The position numbers and the translations under genes were made by a program. This document shows, one piece after another, positions 33,302 to 41,936 of a DNA stretch of 64,000 nucleotides; positions within the stretch are counted from its first letter, which is position 1, and every line of letters begins with the position of its first letter. Below the pieces are notes generated by a model that saw only the letters and a program-made list of their open reading frames with translations, was not told where the DNA came from and did not search any database. Origin of the DNA: Tamilnaduibacter salinus (GTDB taxonomy: Bacteria > Pseudomonadota > Gammaproteobacteria > Pseudomonadales > Oleiphilaceae); the NCBI RefSeq assembly GCF_003096655.1, contig NZ_QEKQ01000003.1:328160-392159 (forward strand). The letters run 5' to 3'.

Positions 33302-33330
33302 TTTGGACGGGGCGCGGGCGGGTCTATAAA
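33302..33330 (+). promoter_or_regulatory. Candidate promoter of ftsY-ftsE-ftsX
   Basis: TATAAA (33325-33330) is a 5/6 -10 box; TTTGGA/TTGGAC 16-17 nt upstream is a weak -35. The predicted leader is about 88 nt. Confidence 0.45.
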
Positions 33331-33424
33331 ATGCCGTTTTCCCCGGGGGCACGGTGCGGCCCTGGAGTAGCGCCGACAGACGGCGCGCTCGTCCTTTTTG
33401 TGATCAACGCAGGACTGTGACGCA

Positions 33425-34573
33425 ATGATGAGTGAATGGATCATGACCGGGCTGCTGGCCCTGCTGGTATTGGTGTTCGTGCTGGAGCTGGTCGGCAATC
33501 GCCGTGCCCGGCCGCGCCCGCATCCGGTCCCCCAGAAAAAGCCGGAGCCGGAAAAGCGTGCCCAGCCTCTGCCCGAGGGTGAAACGGTCGAGGCGCCGCC
33601 GGTAGCGGAGCCATCGGAACCGGCGCCGGAACCCGAGCCGGCGCCAGTCTCTGTCTTCCAGCGTATCCGCAGTGGACTCGGTAAGACGCGTGACAATCTC
33701 GGGTCGGGACTCGCGGGCCTGTTCTCTCTGGATAAAGCGGTGGATGACGATCTGCTGGAGGAGATTGAGGACACGCTGCTGACGGCGGATGTGGGGATCA
33801 CGGCGACCACAGAGATTATCGAATCGCTGACCGAGCGACTGGAACGCAAGGAGCTGAAAGACGGCAATGCCGTGCGTCAGGCGCTCAAAGAAGAGCTTCG
33901 GGGTGTGCTGAGTGGGTGCGTCGAGCCGCTCGATACGACCGGCAAGAAGCCGTTCGTCATGCTGATGGTGGGTGTCAATGGCGTCGGCAAGACCACGACC
34001 ATCGGCAAACTGGCCCGCAAATACCAGAGCGAGGGGCAGTCGGTGATGCTGGCGGCGGGGGATACCTTCCGCGCGGCGGCGGTAGAGCAGCTCCAGGTCT
34101 GGGGCGAGCGTAACAGCGTGCCGGTGGTGGCGCAGGAAACCGGTTCGGACAGCGCCTCGGTCATTTACGATGCCATTCAGTCGGCCCAGTCCAAAGGCAC
34201 GGACGTGGTGATTGCCGATACCGCCGGTCGCCTGCAGAACAAGGACAATCTCATGAGCGAACTGGAAAAGGTGGTTCGCGTCATGAAAAAGCTCGACGAG
34301 AACGCGCCGCATGAGGTCATGCTGGTGCTGGATGCCGGCACGGGCCAGAACGCCCTTAGCCAGGCGCAGGTGTTCCAGCAGGCGGTGGGCGTGTCCGGCG
34401 TCACCCTGACCAAGCTGGACGGCACCGCCAAGGGTGGCATCATCTTTGCGGTTGCCCGGCAGCTGGGTCTGCCAATCCGCTACATTGGTGTCGGGGAGTC
34501 GGTGGAGGATCTGCGCCCTTTCGACTCCGAAGCCTTTGTCGATGCGCTGTTCGACGACGAGCCCGCGTCCTGA
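33425..34573 (+). CDS. ftsY: Signal recognition particle receptor FtsY
   Basis: This 382-residue SRP GTPase guides ribosomes to the inner membrane. The NG domain shows G1 GVNGVGKTTTIGKLA, DTFRAAAVEQL, G3 DTAGRLQNK and G4 TKLDGTAKGG. The N-terminal A region opens with a strongly hydrophobic stretch, IMTGLLALLVLVFVLELVG (about residues 6-24), followed by a Pro/Glu-rich linker; a real membrane anchor is likely here, while E. coli FtsY has none. ftsE follows after 22 nt. Confidence 0.95.
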   Translation: MMSEWIMTGLLALLVLVFVLELVGNRRARPRPHPVPQKKPEPEKRAQPLPEGETVEAPPVAEPSEPAPEPEPAPVSVFQRIRSGLGKTRDNLGSGLAGLFSLDKAVDDDLLEEIEDTLLTADVGITATTEIIESLTERLERKELKDGNAVRQALKEELRGVLSGCVEPLDTTGKKPFVMLMVGVNGVGKTTTIGKLARKYQSEGQSVMLAAGDTFRAAAVEQLQVWGERNSVPVVAQETGSDSASVIYDAIQSAQSKGTDVVIADTAGRLQNKDNLMSELEKVVRVMKKLDENAPHEVMLVLDAGTGQNALSQAQVFQQAVGVSGVTLTKLDGTAKGGIIFAVARQLGLPIRYIGVGESVEDLRPFDSEAFVDALFDDEPAS

Positions 34574-34595
34574 ACACGTTTCCGGAGACCGCTCA

Positions 34596-35285
34596 GTGAT
34601 CGAATTCGACCGGGTCAGTAAACGCTATGATGGCGGCTATACGGCGCTCAAAGGCGTCAGCTTTGCCATGGATCGCGGCGAGATGGCGTTCCTGACCGGT
34701 CACTCCGGCGCTGGTAAAAGTACGCTTCTGAAACTGATGACGGTCATGGAGCGGCCCAGCGCCGGAAACGTGTTGGTTGGTGGTCAGGCGCTCAACCGGC
34801 TGCGGCCACGTCAGGTGCCGTTCCTGCGGCGTCACATCGGCGTTGTCTTCCAGAACCACCAGTTGTTGTTTGATCGCACGGTGTTCGACAACGTCGCCAT
34901 GCCGCTGGAGGTGATCGGGGCGCCGCCGGGAGAGATCGGGCGGCGCGTACGGGCGGCGCTGGACAAGGTGGGGTTGCTGAATAAGGAGCGGATGAATCCG
35001 ATCGCCCTCTCCGGTGGTGAGCAGCAACGCGTCGGCATTGCCCGGGCCGTGGTGAACAAGCCTCCGCTGCTGTTGGCGGATGAGCCCACGGGGAATCTCG
35101 ATCCGGAGCTGTCCGCGGACATCATGCAGCTGTTCGAGCAGTTCAGCCAGGTCGGCGTCACCGTGCTGGTGGCCAGTCACGATGCTGAACTGGTCCGCGC
35201 CATGGGCAATCGGGTGCTGACGCTGAGAGAAGGTGAGCTGGTCAGTGGTGGCGCATCGCCCCGGGAGCAACTCCATGGCCACTGA
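34596..35285 (+). CDS. ftsE: Cell division ABC ATPase FtsE
   Basis: This 229-residue ATPase starts with GTG at 34596 (IEFDRVSKRYDGGY). Walker A is GHSGAGKSTLLKL, the Q-loop is VVFQNHQLL, the signature LSGGEQQRVGIARA, and Walker B LLLADEPTGNLD. With FtsX it controls septal murein hydrolases. GGAG lies 9 nt before the GTG. The end overlaps ftsX by 11 nt. Confidence 0.95.
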   Translation: MIEFDRVSKRYDGGYTALKGVSFAMDRGEMAFLTGHSGAGKSTLLKLMTVMERPSAGNVLVGGQALNRLRPRQVPFLRRHIGVVFQNHQLLFDRTVFDNVAMPLEVIGAPPGEIGRRVRAALDKVGLLNKERMNPIALSGGEQQRVGIARAVVNKPPLLLADEPTGNLDPELSADIMQLFEQFSQVGVTVLVASHDAELVRAMGNRVLTLREGELVSGGASPREQLHGH

Positions 35286-36279
35286 ATCGCAGCGTGATGC
35301 CGGGCCCCGCCGGGGCGCGGCCCGACAGAAAACGGCCTGGCGAGTGCTGTTGGACAGCTACGTGGCCCACCACCGTAAGACGGCTCGGCAGAGCTTTCAG
35401 CGCCTGATCGCCCAGCCGTTGACCAGTGGCATGACCTGGCTGGTGATGGGCATTGCGCTGGCCCTTCCGATGGGGTTGTTGCTCCTGCTGTCCAGTCTTC
35501 AGGGGGTGAGCGCCGGGTGGGAGAGCACGGCCCGGGTGACGCTGTATCTGGAACAGTCCGCTGACCAGGCCCAGCTCCAGGCGCTGGCGGCGAAGGTGGG
35601 GAGCCGCCCGGACGTGTCCGACGTCGCCGTTATCCCCCGGGACGAGGCATTGGCGGAGTTCCGGGCGTCCTCCGGGCTCAGCGATGCGCTTGATTATCTG
35701 GAGTCCAACCCACTGCCACACACGGTGATGGCCACACCCGCCGAGCCGGTGCGGACGCCCGAGGGGGTTGAGGCGCTGGTCGGCGAGCTGCGCCAGTTGG
35801 AGGCGGTGGCGCAGGTGCAGGTGGATCTGGGCTGGCTCCAGCGCCTGAGCACCATGACCGAGTTGCTGGGTCGGGTCGTCTGGACACTGGCGCTGCTGCT
35901 GGCCGTGGCACTGGTGCTGGTCATCGGCAATACCATCCGTCTGGCGATTGAAAGCCGGCGGGATGAGATCCTGGTCAGCAAGCTGGTGGGCGGGACCAAT
36001 GCTTTCGTCCGTCGACCGTTTCTGTATACCGGCGTCTGGTACGGTCTTGGGGGCGGTCTCTGCGCCTGGATATTGCTGGTGGTCTCGTTCTGGTGGCTGA
36101 GCGGCCCGGTGGGGCGGCTGGCGAGCCTGTACCGGAGCGATTTCGTGCTTGCCGGCCTGTCCTTCGCCGATGGGCTTCTCATGCTGGTTTTCAGCGCTCT
36201 GCTGGGCTGGCTTGGGGCCTGGGTGGCGGTCAAGCGTCATCTGGATGCCATCGAGCCCAGTCAGATTGATTCCGCATAG
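35275..36279 (+). CDS. ftsX: Cell division protein FtsX
   Basis: This 334-residue membrane partner of FtsE has four helices: about residues 55-75 ([20 protein letters not shown]), then three in the C-terminal half ([20 protein letters not shown]; the [20 protein letters not shown] region; [19 protein letters not shown]). A periplasmic loop with [15 protein letters not shown] lies between the first and second, as in the family. The long basic N-terminus is cytoplasmic. The start at 35275 is inside the ftsE end. Confidence 0.93.
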   Translation: MATESQRDAGPRRGAARQKTAWRVLLDSYVAHHRKTARQSFQRLIAQPLTSGMTWLVMGIALALPMGLLLLLSSLQGVSAGWESTARVTLYLEQSADQAQLQALAAKVGSRPDVSDVAVIPRDEALAEFRASSGLSDALDYLESNPLPHTVMATPAEPVRTPEGVEALVGELRQLEAVAQVQVDLGWLQRLSTMTELLGRVVWTLALLLAVALVLVIGNTIRLAIESRRDEILVSKLVGGTNAFVRRPFLYTGVWYGLGGGLCAWILLVVSFWWLSGPVGRLASLYRSDFVLAGLSFADGLLMLVFSALLGWLGAWVAVKRHLDAIEPSQIDSA

Positions 36280-36441
36280 GGCAGCCGGGCTTGAAAAACG
36301 AGGTCGACAGCCCCAGCTGAATGTTTCCGGGCACCGGTCATCGATCATTTCGGTTATATCGTATTGTGTCGTTGGTGGTTGCCGGTTAAAAGAGATAGGG
36401 AAGTGGGAGGGCGCCGTTTCAAAGGTACCCTCCTGTCAGGT

Positions 36442-36459
36442 CCCGCCAGCCATGGCGGG
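36442..36459. other. GC-rich hairpin upstream of rpoH
   Basis: CCCGCCA (36442-36448), loop GCCA, TGGCGGG (36453-36459) form a 7-bp stem. GGCGCC blocks flank it at about 36409 and 36475. It has no T-run; it could end ftsX transcripts weakly or fold in a long rpoH leader if an upstream promoter is used. Confidence 0.4.
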
Positions 36460-36472
36460 GCGAAAAGCCAGC

Positions 36473-36501
36473 TTGGCGCCGTCTGTGTGTCTTGTTATAT
36501 T
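36473..36501 (+). promoter_or_regulatory. Candidate sigma-70 promoter of rpoH
   Basis: TTGGCG (36473-36478), 17 nt, TATATT (36496-36501): 4/6 and 5/6 matches at ideal spacing. The leader to the rpoH ATG would be only about 25 nt and includes the ribosome-binding site GGAGGTG. Confidence 0.5.
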
Positions 36502-36532
36502 GTTAGGTGGCCGAGCAGCGGAGGTGAAAAGC

Positions 36533-37396
36533 ATGGGTACGAGTCTACAGCTGACCGACCGAATGGTTCCGGGTGCCAACCTCGAGGCCTACATCCAGGC
36601 CACGAGTCGCATCCCGATGCTGTCCGCTGACGAGGAACGGAATCTGGCCGAGCGGCTGCACCAGGACAATGACCTGGAAGCCGCCCGGCAGCTGGTGCTG
36701 TCGCACCTTCGGTTCGTCGTCCACATTGCCCGCAGTTATGCCGGTTACGGTCTGGCCCAGTCCGACCTGATCCAGGAGGGGAACGTGGGCCTGATGAAGG
36801 CCGTGAAGCGGTTTGATCCGTCCTATGGGGTGCGGCTGGTGTCGTTCGCCGTGCATTGGATCAAGGCTGAGATTCACGAGTTCATCCTGCGTAACTGGCG
36901 GATCGTCAAAGTGGCGACCACGAAGGCCCAGCGTAAGCTGTTCTTCAACCTGCGCAGCCAGAAGAAGCGTCTGGCGTGGCTGTCCCAGGACGAGTTGACG
37001 GCGGTCGCCTCCGATCTGGGCGTGGAGCCCAAAGTGGTCCGGGAGATGGAGGGGCGTCTGGCGTCCCAGGATTCGGCCTTTGATGGTCCGATGGATGACG
37101 ACGATGACCACGTCTATCAGGCTCCGGCGCACTATCTCCAGGACGGTCGCAATGATCCGGCCACCCAGCTGGAGCAGTCGGACTGGGCGGAGGACTCCAG
37201 CCAGCGTCTGCAGGCGGCACTGTCCGGCCTTGATGAGCGCAGCCAGGACATTCTCAAGGCGCGCTGGCTGAGCGAAGGCAAGTCCACGCTCCATGAGCTG
37301 GCGGATCGCTACGGTGTGTCGGCCGAACGCATCCGGCAGCTGGAGAAGAACGCCATGAAGAAGATCCGGGCACAAATGGGGGAACTGGCCGCCTGA
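36533..37396 (+). CDS. rpoH: Heat-shock sigma factor RpoH (sigma-32)
   Basis: This 287-residue sigma-70 family factor directs RNA polymerase to heat-shock promoters. Region 2 holds [20 protein letters not shown] and [20 protein letters not shown]. The RpoH box QRKLFFNLR follows at about residue 131, and region 4 is [20 protein letters not shown]. The upstream open frame reads through the end of ftsX and the promoter; ATG at 36533 with GGAGGTG 7 nt before it is clear. The gene follows ftsX, as in E. coli. Confidence 0.96.
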   Translation: MGTSLQLTDRMVPGANLEAYIQATSRIPMLSADEERNLAERLHQDNDLEAARQLVLSHLRFVVHIARSYAGYGLAQSDLIQEGNVGLMKAVKRFDPSYGVRLVSFAVHWIKAEIHEFILRNWRIVKVATTKAQRKLFFNLRSQKKRLAWLSQDELTAVASDLGVEPKVVREMEGRLASQDSAFDGPMDDDDDHVYQAPAHYLQDGRNDPATQLEQSDWAEDSSQRLQAALSGLDERSQDILKARWLSEGKSTLHELADRYGVSAERIRQLEKNAMKKIRAQMGELAA

Positions 37397-37426
37397 CCGG
37401 CCACCCGCTCTGAAATCCGAAGCCGC

Positions 37427-37460
37427 AACGCCACCGATTCGACGAGTCGGTGGCGTTTTT
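37427..37460 (+). terminator. Intrinsic terminator of rpoH
   Basis: AACGCCACCGA (37427-37437) pairs perfectly with TCGGTGGCGTT (37447-37457), an 11-bp stem, followed by TTT in a run of five Ts. It sits 30 nt after the rpoH stop. Confidence 0.9.
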
Positions 37461-37479
37461 CGTTGGGAGCCAATCATCG

Positions 37480-38385
37480 ATGACACAGCCTGCTATTGCT
37501 CTACTGGGCGTCGGCCTGATGGGCGCGCCGATGGCCAGCAACCTCATTCGTGCCGGGTACGAGGTGACGCTCTGGAATCGCACGGCCGCGAAGTGTGACC
37601 CGTTTCGGGACCGCGCGGCGATTGCCGACACACCAGCGGAAGCGGCCTCCCGCAGCGACCTGGTGATCACCATGCTAGAACACGGTGAGGCGGTGTCCTC
37701 GGTGCTGGAAGAGCAGGGCGTGCTGGCAGCCATGTCATCCGGTGCCACCGTTGTGGACATGAGTTCCGCGCCTCCGAGTCTTGCCAAGCGTCTGGCGGTC
37801 CGCTGCAGGAATCTCGGGCTGGGCTGGCTGGACGCGCCGGTGTCGGGCGGGACGGCCGGTGCCGAGGCGGCGCAACTGAGTATCATGGCCGGCGGTGACG
37901 CCGACACGCTGGAGCAGGCGCAACCGGTTCTGGACACTCTGGGGCGGGTGACACACATCGGCCCGGCCGGAGCGGGGCAGCTCGCCAAGCTTGCCAATCA
38001 GGCGGTTGTGGGCATCACCATCGGGGCGGTGTCCGAGGCGTTGATGCTGGCAGCGGAGGGCGGCGCGGACCCGCAGGCCGTGAGGGATGCGCTGATGGGC
38101 GGTTTTGCCGGCAGTCGCATCCTGGAGCTGCATGGTCAGCGCATGATCGACCGGACGTTCGAGCCGGGTGCGCCGTCACGTATCCAGCTCAAGGACCTGC
38201 GCATGATTCTGAATCAGGCCCACGAGGATGGGCTCAGCCTGCCACTGGCCCAGCAGACCCACGACGCCTACCGCGCCCTGGTGGCCAACGGCCACGGCGA
38301 GACCGACCATAGCGGTCTGCTGCTGGGGCTGGAGCACCTGAATGGCACGCGTCTGCGGCGCCATCGGCCGGGAGAGGACGACTGA
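37480..38385 (+). CDS. glxR: Tartronate semialdehyde reductase / beta-hydroxyacid dehydrogenase
   Basis: This 301-residue NAD(P)-dependent dehydrogenase has the Rossmann start IALLGVGLMGAPMASNLIRA, the substrate motif DAPVSGGTAGAEAAQL, and the catalytic Lys in GAGQLAKLANQAVVG (about residue 170). The family includes 3-hydroxyisobutyrate dehydrogenase; the next gene, a hydroxypyruvate isomerase, argues for tartronate semialdehyde (2-hydroxy-3-oxopropionate) reduction in glyoxylate metabolism. Glyoxylate carboligase is not in the window. An upstream start at 37450 lies in the rpoH terminator and is rejected. Confidence 0.85.
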   Translation: MTQPAIALLGVGLMGAPMASNLIRAGYEVTLWNRTAAKCDPFRDRAAIADTPAEAASRSDLVITMLEHGEAVSSVLEEQGVLAAMSSGATVVDMSSAPPSLAKRLAVRCRNLGLGWLDAPVSGGTAGAEAAQLSIMAGGDADTLEQAQPVLDTLGRVTHIGPAGAGQLAKLANQAVVGITIGAVSEALMLAAEGGADPQAVRDALMGGFAGSRILELHGQRMIDRTFEPGAPSRIQLKDLRMILNQAHEDGLSLPLAQQTHDAYRALVANGHGETDHSGLLLGLEHLNGTRLRRHRPGEDD

Positions 38386-38386
38386 C

Positions 38387-39169
38387 ATGCCCCGTTTCGC
38401 CGCCAACCTGACGCTGCTGTTTAACGACGTTCCGTTTCTGGAGCGCTTTGACGCGGCCCGGGAAGCCGGTTTCCGGGGGGTTGAGTACCTCTTTCCCTAT
38501 GAATGGCCGGCGACCACATTACGCCAGCGCCTGGATGACACCGGTCTGGAGCAGGTGTTGTTCAATCTGCCGCCTGGTGACTGGGCGGCTGGTGAGCGCG
38601 GGATTGCCGGGCTGCCGGATCGCGTTTCGGAATTCCGTGAGGGCGTCGATCAGGCGCTGGACTACGCCCATGTCCTGGATTGCCCGCGCCTCAATGCGCT
38701 TGCCGGCCTGTTACCGCCCGATGGGGACCCGCAGGCCTGCCGGATGACGCTGATCGACAATCTGCGCTGGGCGGCCGATCGACTGGCGACTGAAGGGCGG
38801 ACGCTGCTGGTCGAGGCCATCAACAGCCGTGTCGATATGCCCGGGTTCCTGCTCGACACCTCCACCGACGCCCTGTCTGTGATTGAGGCGGTGGACCGGC
38901 CCAATGTCCTGTTCCAGTATGACCTCTACCACATGCAGATCATGGAAGGGGATCTGATCCGGACCCTGCGGCGGTCTCTGTCCCGGATTGGTCACGTCCA
39001 GTTTGCCGATAACCCCGGCCGCCACGAACCGGGAACCGGCGAGGTTGCCTTCCCGGCCGTGTTTCGCGCTTTGGATGAGATGGGGTATGACGGCTGGGTC
39101 AGTGCCGAGTACCGGCCGACAGGCTCCACGCTGGACAGCCTCGACTGGCTGCCGGCGCGTCGCCAATGA
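38387..39169 (+). CDS. hyi: Hydroxypyruvate isomerase
   Basis: This 260-residue TIM-barrel protein of the xylose-isomerase-like family would interconvert hydroxypyruvate and tartronate semialdehyde. The start MPRFAANLTLLFNDVPFLER is typical of Hyi. Active-site regions are LLVEAINSRVDMPGF, QYDLYHMQIMEGDL, GHVQFADNPGRHEPGTGE and VSAEYRP. It starts 1 nt after the glxR stop, so the two are co-translated; together they route glyoxylate carbon to glycerate. Confidence 0.9.
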   Translation: MPRFAANLTLLFNDVPFLERFDAAREAGFRGVEYLFPYEWPATTLRQRLDDTGLEQVLFNLPPGDWAAGERGIAGLPDRVSEFREGVDQALDYAHVLDCPRLNALAGLLPPDGDPQACRMTLIDNLRWAADRLATEGRTLLVEAINSRVDMPGFLLDTSTDALSVIEAVDRPNVLFQYDLYHMQIMEGDLIRTLRRSLSRIGHVQFADNPGRHEPGTGEVAFPAVFRALDEMGYDGWVSAEYRPTGSTLDSLDWLPARRQ

Positions 39170-39260
39170 CGACACCCTCTTACAGGATCGTAACTGGCGA
39201 TGGTGAGCGGGACTTCATTAACCTGTCCCGCATGACACATTGCCGACGAGGAGGCTCCCG

Positions 39261-39941
39261 GTGAAAGCACTGGTGATTGAAGACGATCAGGACGTATCCA
39301 GCTACCTGCTCAAAGGCCTGAAGGAATCCGACTTCACGGTCGACCACGCCGACAATGGCAAAGACGGCATGATGATGGCGGCCAGTGAAGAATACGACAT
39401 TATGATTGTCGACCGGATGCTGCCGGGGATGGACGGATTACAGATCATCAAGACGGTCCGGGCCACCGGCAACACCGTTCCAGTCCTGATTCTCAGTGCG
39501 CTGGGCGATGTGGACGACCGCGTGGAAGGACTGCGTGGCGGTGGCGACGATTACCTGACGAAGCCGTTCTCCTTCACCGAGCTGCTGGCCCGTATCGACG
39601 CCCTGGTGCGTCGCCGGCGGCAGACGTCGGATACGGAAACCGTCCTGCGGGTGGCGGATCTGGAGATGGACCTGCTGGCCCGTACCGTCAAACGCTCGGA
39701 CCAGCGGATTGATGTGCAGCCGCGCGAGTTCAGGCTGCTGGAATACCTCATGCGCAACGCCGGCCAGGTGGTCACGCGGACGATGCTGCTGGAAAAGGTC
39801 TGGGACTACCACTTCGATCCGCAGACCAATGTCATCGACGTGCACATCAGCCGCCTGAGGGCCAAGATCGACAAGGAATTCGACAAGCCGCTGCTTCAGA
39901 CGATCCGCGGCGCGGGATACATGCTGCGTGAAGATTCTTAG
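39261..39941 (+). CDS. OmpR/PhoB-family response regulator
   Basis: This 226-residue regulator has a receiver domain with KALVIEDDQDVSSYL, Asp in IMIVDRMLPGMDGL (about residue 51) and Lys in YLTKPF, then a winged-helix DNA-binding domain with QPREFRLLEYLMRN, VVTRTMLLEKVWDY and the C-terminal IRGAGYML. It starts with GTG at 39261 preceded by GAGGAGG; a TTG at 39240 is an alternative. It overlaps the histidine kinase by 14 nt. The signal and targets are unknown; homologues near copper or cation stress genes exist, but nothing here shows that. Confidence 0.93.
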   Translation: MKALVIEDDQDVSSYLLKGLKESDFTVDHADNGKDGMMMAASEEYDIMIVDRMLPGMDGLQIIKTVRATGNTVPVLILSALGDVDDRVEGLRGGGDDYLTKPFSFTELLARIDALVRRRRQTSDTETVLRVADLEMDLLARTVKRSDQRIDVQPREFRLLEYLMRNAGQVVTRTMLLEKVWDYHFDPQTNVIDVHISRLRAKIDKEFDKPLLQTIRGAGYMLREDS

Positions 39942-41352
39942 TCAGCTCCGGACCTCCTCCTTTCAACTGGCGCTTCTGTACATGGTGGTCTTCGCCACCT
40001 CCGTGTTCCTGTTGCTGGCGTTCATCTACTGGCGCACCGCCGGTTTCATGACTGCCCAGACCGACGAAACCATCGAGGCGGAAATCGCCGGTCTGGCCGA
40101 ACAGTATCGCAGCGGAGGCGTCAACGGACTGATCTCGATCATCCGCGAACGGGCCGCCCGCGATCCGGATGGCAAATCCATCTATCTGCTGGTCACCGAC
40201 GACTACCTGAAGCTGGCCGGCAACCTTTCCAACTGGCCGGAGCAGGCGCGGGAAAGCCAGAGCGCCTGGATCAATTTCACGCTCGACGAATCACTGGGTT
40301 GGCGAGGTGAGGAGCGCCTGGCCCGGGCTCGAATCTTCGAAGTCCAGGGCGGTCTGCAACTGCTCGTCGGGCGCGACATTCAGGAACTGACCCGCCTGAA
40401 ACGGCTGATCGAGCAGGCGATCAACTGGGGGCTGGCGATCACGCTGGCGCTGGCGCTGCTGGGTGGGTTCATGATGAGCCGGAGCACGACCCGTCGCATT
40501 GAAGTCATCAATACGATTTCCCGGCGCATCATGAATGGTCATCTGTCGTTGCGGATTCCCACCAAGGGCACGGACGATGATTTCGACCAGCTGGCCGAAA
40601 ACCTCAACCAGATGCTGGACCGGATCGTGTACCTGATGGAAGGCATCCGGCATGTGTCCGACAGCATCGCCCATGACCTGCGCACGCCGCTGACCCGACT
40701 GCGCAATCAGCTGGAAACCACGCTGATGGCTGTAGACAATGACGAGGCGCGGGAGCATGCCGGGCAGGCTGTCGCCGAGGCGGATCAACTGCTGGCCACG
40801 TTCAATGCGCTGCTGCGGATTGCCCGCCTGGAAACCCGGGGCAATGCCGCGGACAAAACCGACGTGCCCATTGGTGAGCTCGTCGCCGATGCGTGTGAGT
40901 TGTACGAGGCGGTGTCCGAGGACAAGTCGCAGACGTTTGAGCAGTCGATTGATTCGGACGTGACGATCGAGGGGGACCGCGACCTGCTGTTCCAGATGGT
41001 CAGCAACCTGATCGACAACGCCATCAAGTACACACCGGAAGGCGGGAACATCCGCGTGGCGGTCAGCCCGGCCGGATCGGAAGTGCGGCTGGAAGTCAGT
41101 GACAGCGGTATCGGCATCCCGGATGGGGAGAAAGAAAATGTGTTCCAGCGCTTTTACCGGGTCGGCAAGAGCCGGTCACTGCCCGGAAACGGGCTTGGGC
41201 TGAGTCTGGTCAGTGCCGTGACGGACATCCACCAGGGTCGCATCGATCTGGCTGACCGTTACGACGATGAGGAACACCCCGGCCTGTCGGTGGTCATCCA
41301 CCTGCCGGTCACCGTGCCGGACGGTCGTGGCCCGGACCGGCAGGAGAACTGA
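39928..41352 (+). CDS. Sensor histidine kinase
   Basis: This 474-residue membrane kinase partners the regulator just upstream. Helix 1 lies at about residues 12-34, a ~120-residue periplasmic sensor follows, helix 2 at about 156-178, then HAMP. The phospho-acceptor is His249 in SIAHDLRTPLTRLRNQLE. The ATPase domain has LIDNAIKYTPEGG (N box), DSGIGIPDGEKENVFQRFYR (G1, F) and GNGLGLSLV (G2). It starts with GTG inside the regulator gene. The ligand is unknown. Confidence 0.93.
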   Translation: MKILSQLRTSSFQLALLYMVVFATSVFLLLAFIYWRTAGFMTAQTDETIEAEIAGLAEQYRSGGVNGLISIIRERAARDPDGKSIYLLVTDDYLKLAGNLSNWPEQARESQSAWINFTLDESLGWRGEERLARARIFEVQGGLQLLVGRDIQELTRLKRLIEQAINWGLAITLALALLGGFMMSRSTTRRIEVINTISRRIMNGHLSLRIPTKGTDDDFDQLAENLNQMLDRIVYLMEGIRHVSDSIAHDLRTPLTRLRNQLETTLMAVDNDEAREHAGQAVAEADQLLATFNALLRIARLETRGNAADKTDVPIGELVADACELYEAVSEDKSQTFEQSIDSDVTIEGDRDLLFQMVSNLIDNAIKYTPEGGNIRVAVSPAGSEVRLEVSDSGIGIPDGEKENVFQRFYRVGKSRSLPGNGLGLSLVSAVTDIHQGRIDLADRYDDEEHPGLSVVIHLPVTVPDGRGPDRQEN

Positions 41353-41371
41353 CTGCCGGTCCGACGACGTC

Positions 41372-41605
41372 TTACGCCCGGATCAGTCCGCGAACGCGGC
41401 CCACGAGACCTTCGACCTGACGGAACCGGGCGCCGTAGCGGGCCTGCAGGCTGTCCCACTCACCCTCAAGGTGTTTCTGCTCGGCCATCATGAGCGCGAT
41501 CAGCGAATGGCGATTGATCTTGTTCGTAATGCCCAGGTTGTCGAGTTGGTAACCAACCGCGTCCAGGCCGTTCAGGGCCCGGTCAGAGAGGCTCTTCAGG
41601 TTCAT
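41372..41605 (-). CDS. Small helical protein of unknown function
   Basis: This 77-residue protein begins MNLKSLSDRALNGLDAVGYQ and looks wholly helical and soluble, with a basic C-terminus (VGRVRGLIRA). It is convergent with the histidine kinase (19-nt gap). The ATG at 41605 has GAGG 7 nt before it; the open frame goes on to 41698, but the extra residues look non-coding. I do not recognise a family. Confidence 0.55.
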   Translation of the reverse strand: MNLKSLSDRALNGLDAVGYQLDNLGITNKINRHSLIALMMAEQKHLEGEWDSLQARYGARFRQVEGLVGRVRGLIRA

Positions 41606-41639
41606 GGTGTGTCCTCGTTGTTGATGGCAAACCGTTGTT

Positions 41640-41867
41640 GTCGGGCGGAGCGCCCAATAGCGTGAGCGTAATGTAAGCGGTCGCATTAGAATGCTCAACC
41701 TAATCCGCCCTTGCCAAACCGTAATAACCGGGCCACGTCGAGGTAAGGTGCTGTGTGCACAATGGGAACGGTTGAGTGGCGAGACCGGCCTTCGTCTCCT
41801 GGCCGGTTGATTGCTCCCTTCAGCACAGCGCTAACCTTGATCCCCGCCCTCTGGCGGGGTTTTTTTT
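41640..41867 (+). ncRNA. Possible leader RNA or small RNA upstream of greB
   Basis: This gene-free stretch ends in a strong intrinsic terminator only 70 nt before the greB ATG. It also contains a second hairpin, ACCGGCC (41784-41790) with GGCCGGT (41801-41807). The RNA start is not defined; no good promoter was found. E. coli greA has a comparable leader terminator that yields the GraL small RNAs, so a prematurely terminated greB leader is a fair guess. Confidence 0.35.
41842..41867 (+). terminator. Strong intrinsic terminator in the greB leader
   Basis: CCCCGCC (41842-41848), loop CTCT, GGCGGGG (41853-41859), then eight Ts. It works on the plus strand. The nearest plus-strand gene upstream, the histidine kinase, ended about 490 nt earlier. 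Confidence 0.9.
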
Positions 41868-41891
41868 GCCTCTGGATTGGCGTCCAATGGT

Positions 41892-41908
41892 GCCCGACGG
41901 GACACTAG
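41892..41908. repeat. 17-nt copy of the terminus of the palindromic element
   Basis: GCCCGACGGGACACTAG here is identical to 18070-18086, the outer end of the 270-bp element. It lies between the terminator and greB. It may be a remnant of a second insertion, or chance. Confidence 0.4.
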
Positions 41909-41936
41909 AATCCATCAACGCAATCAGGACCCCCGC

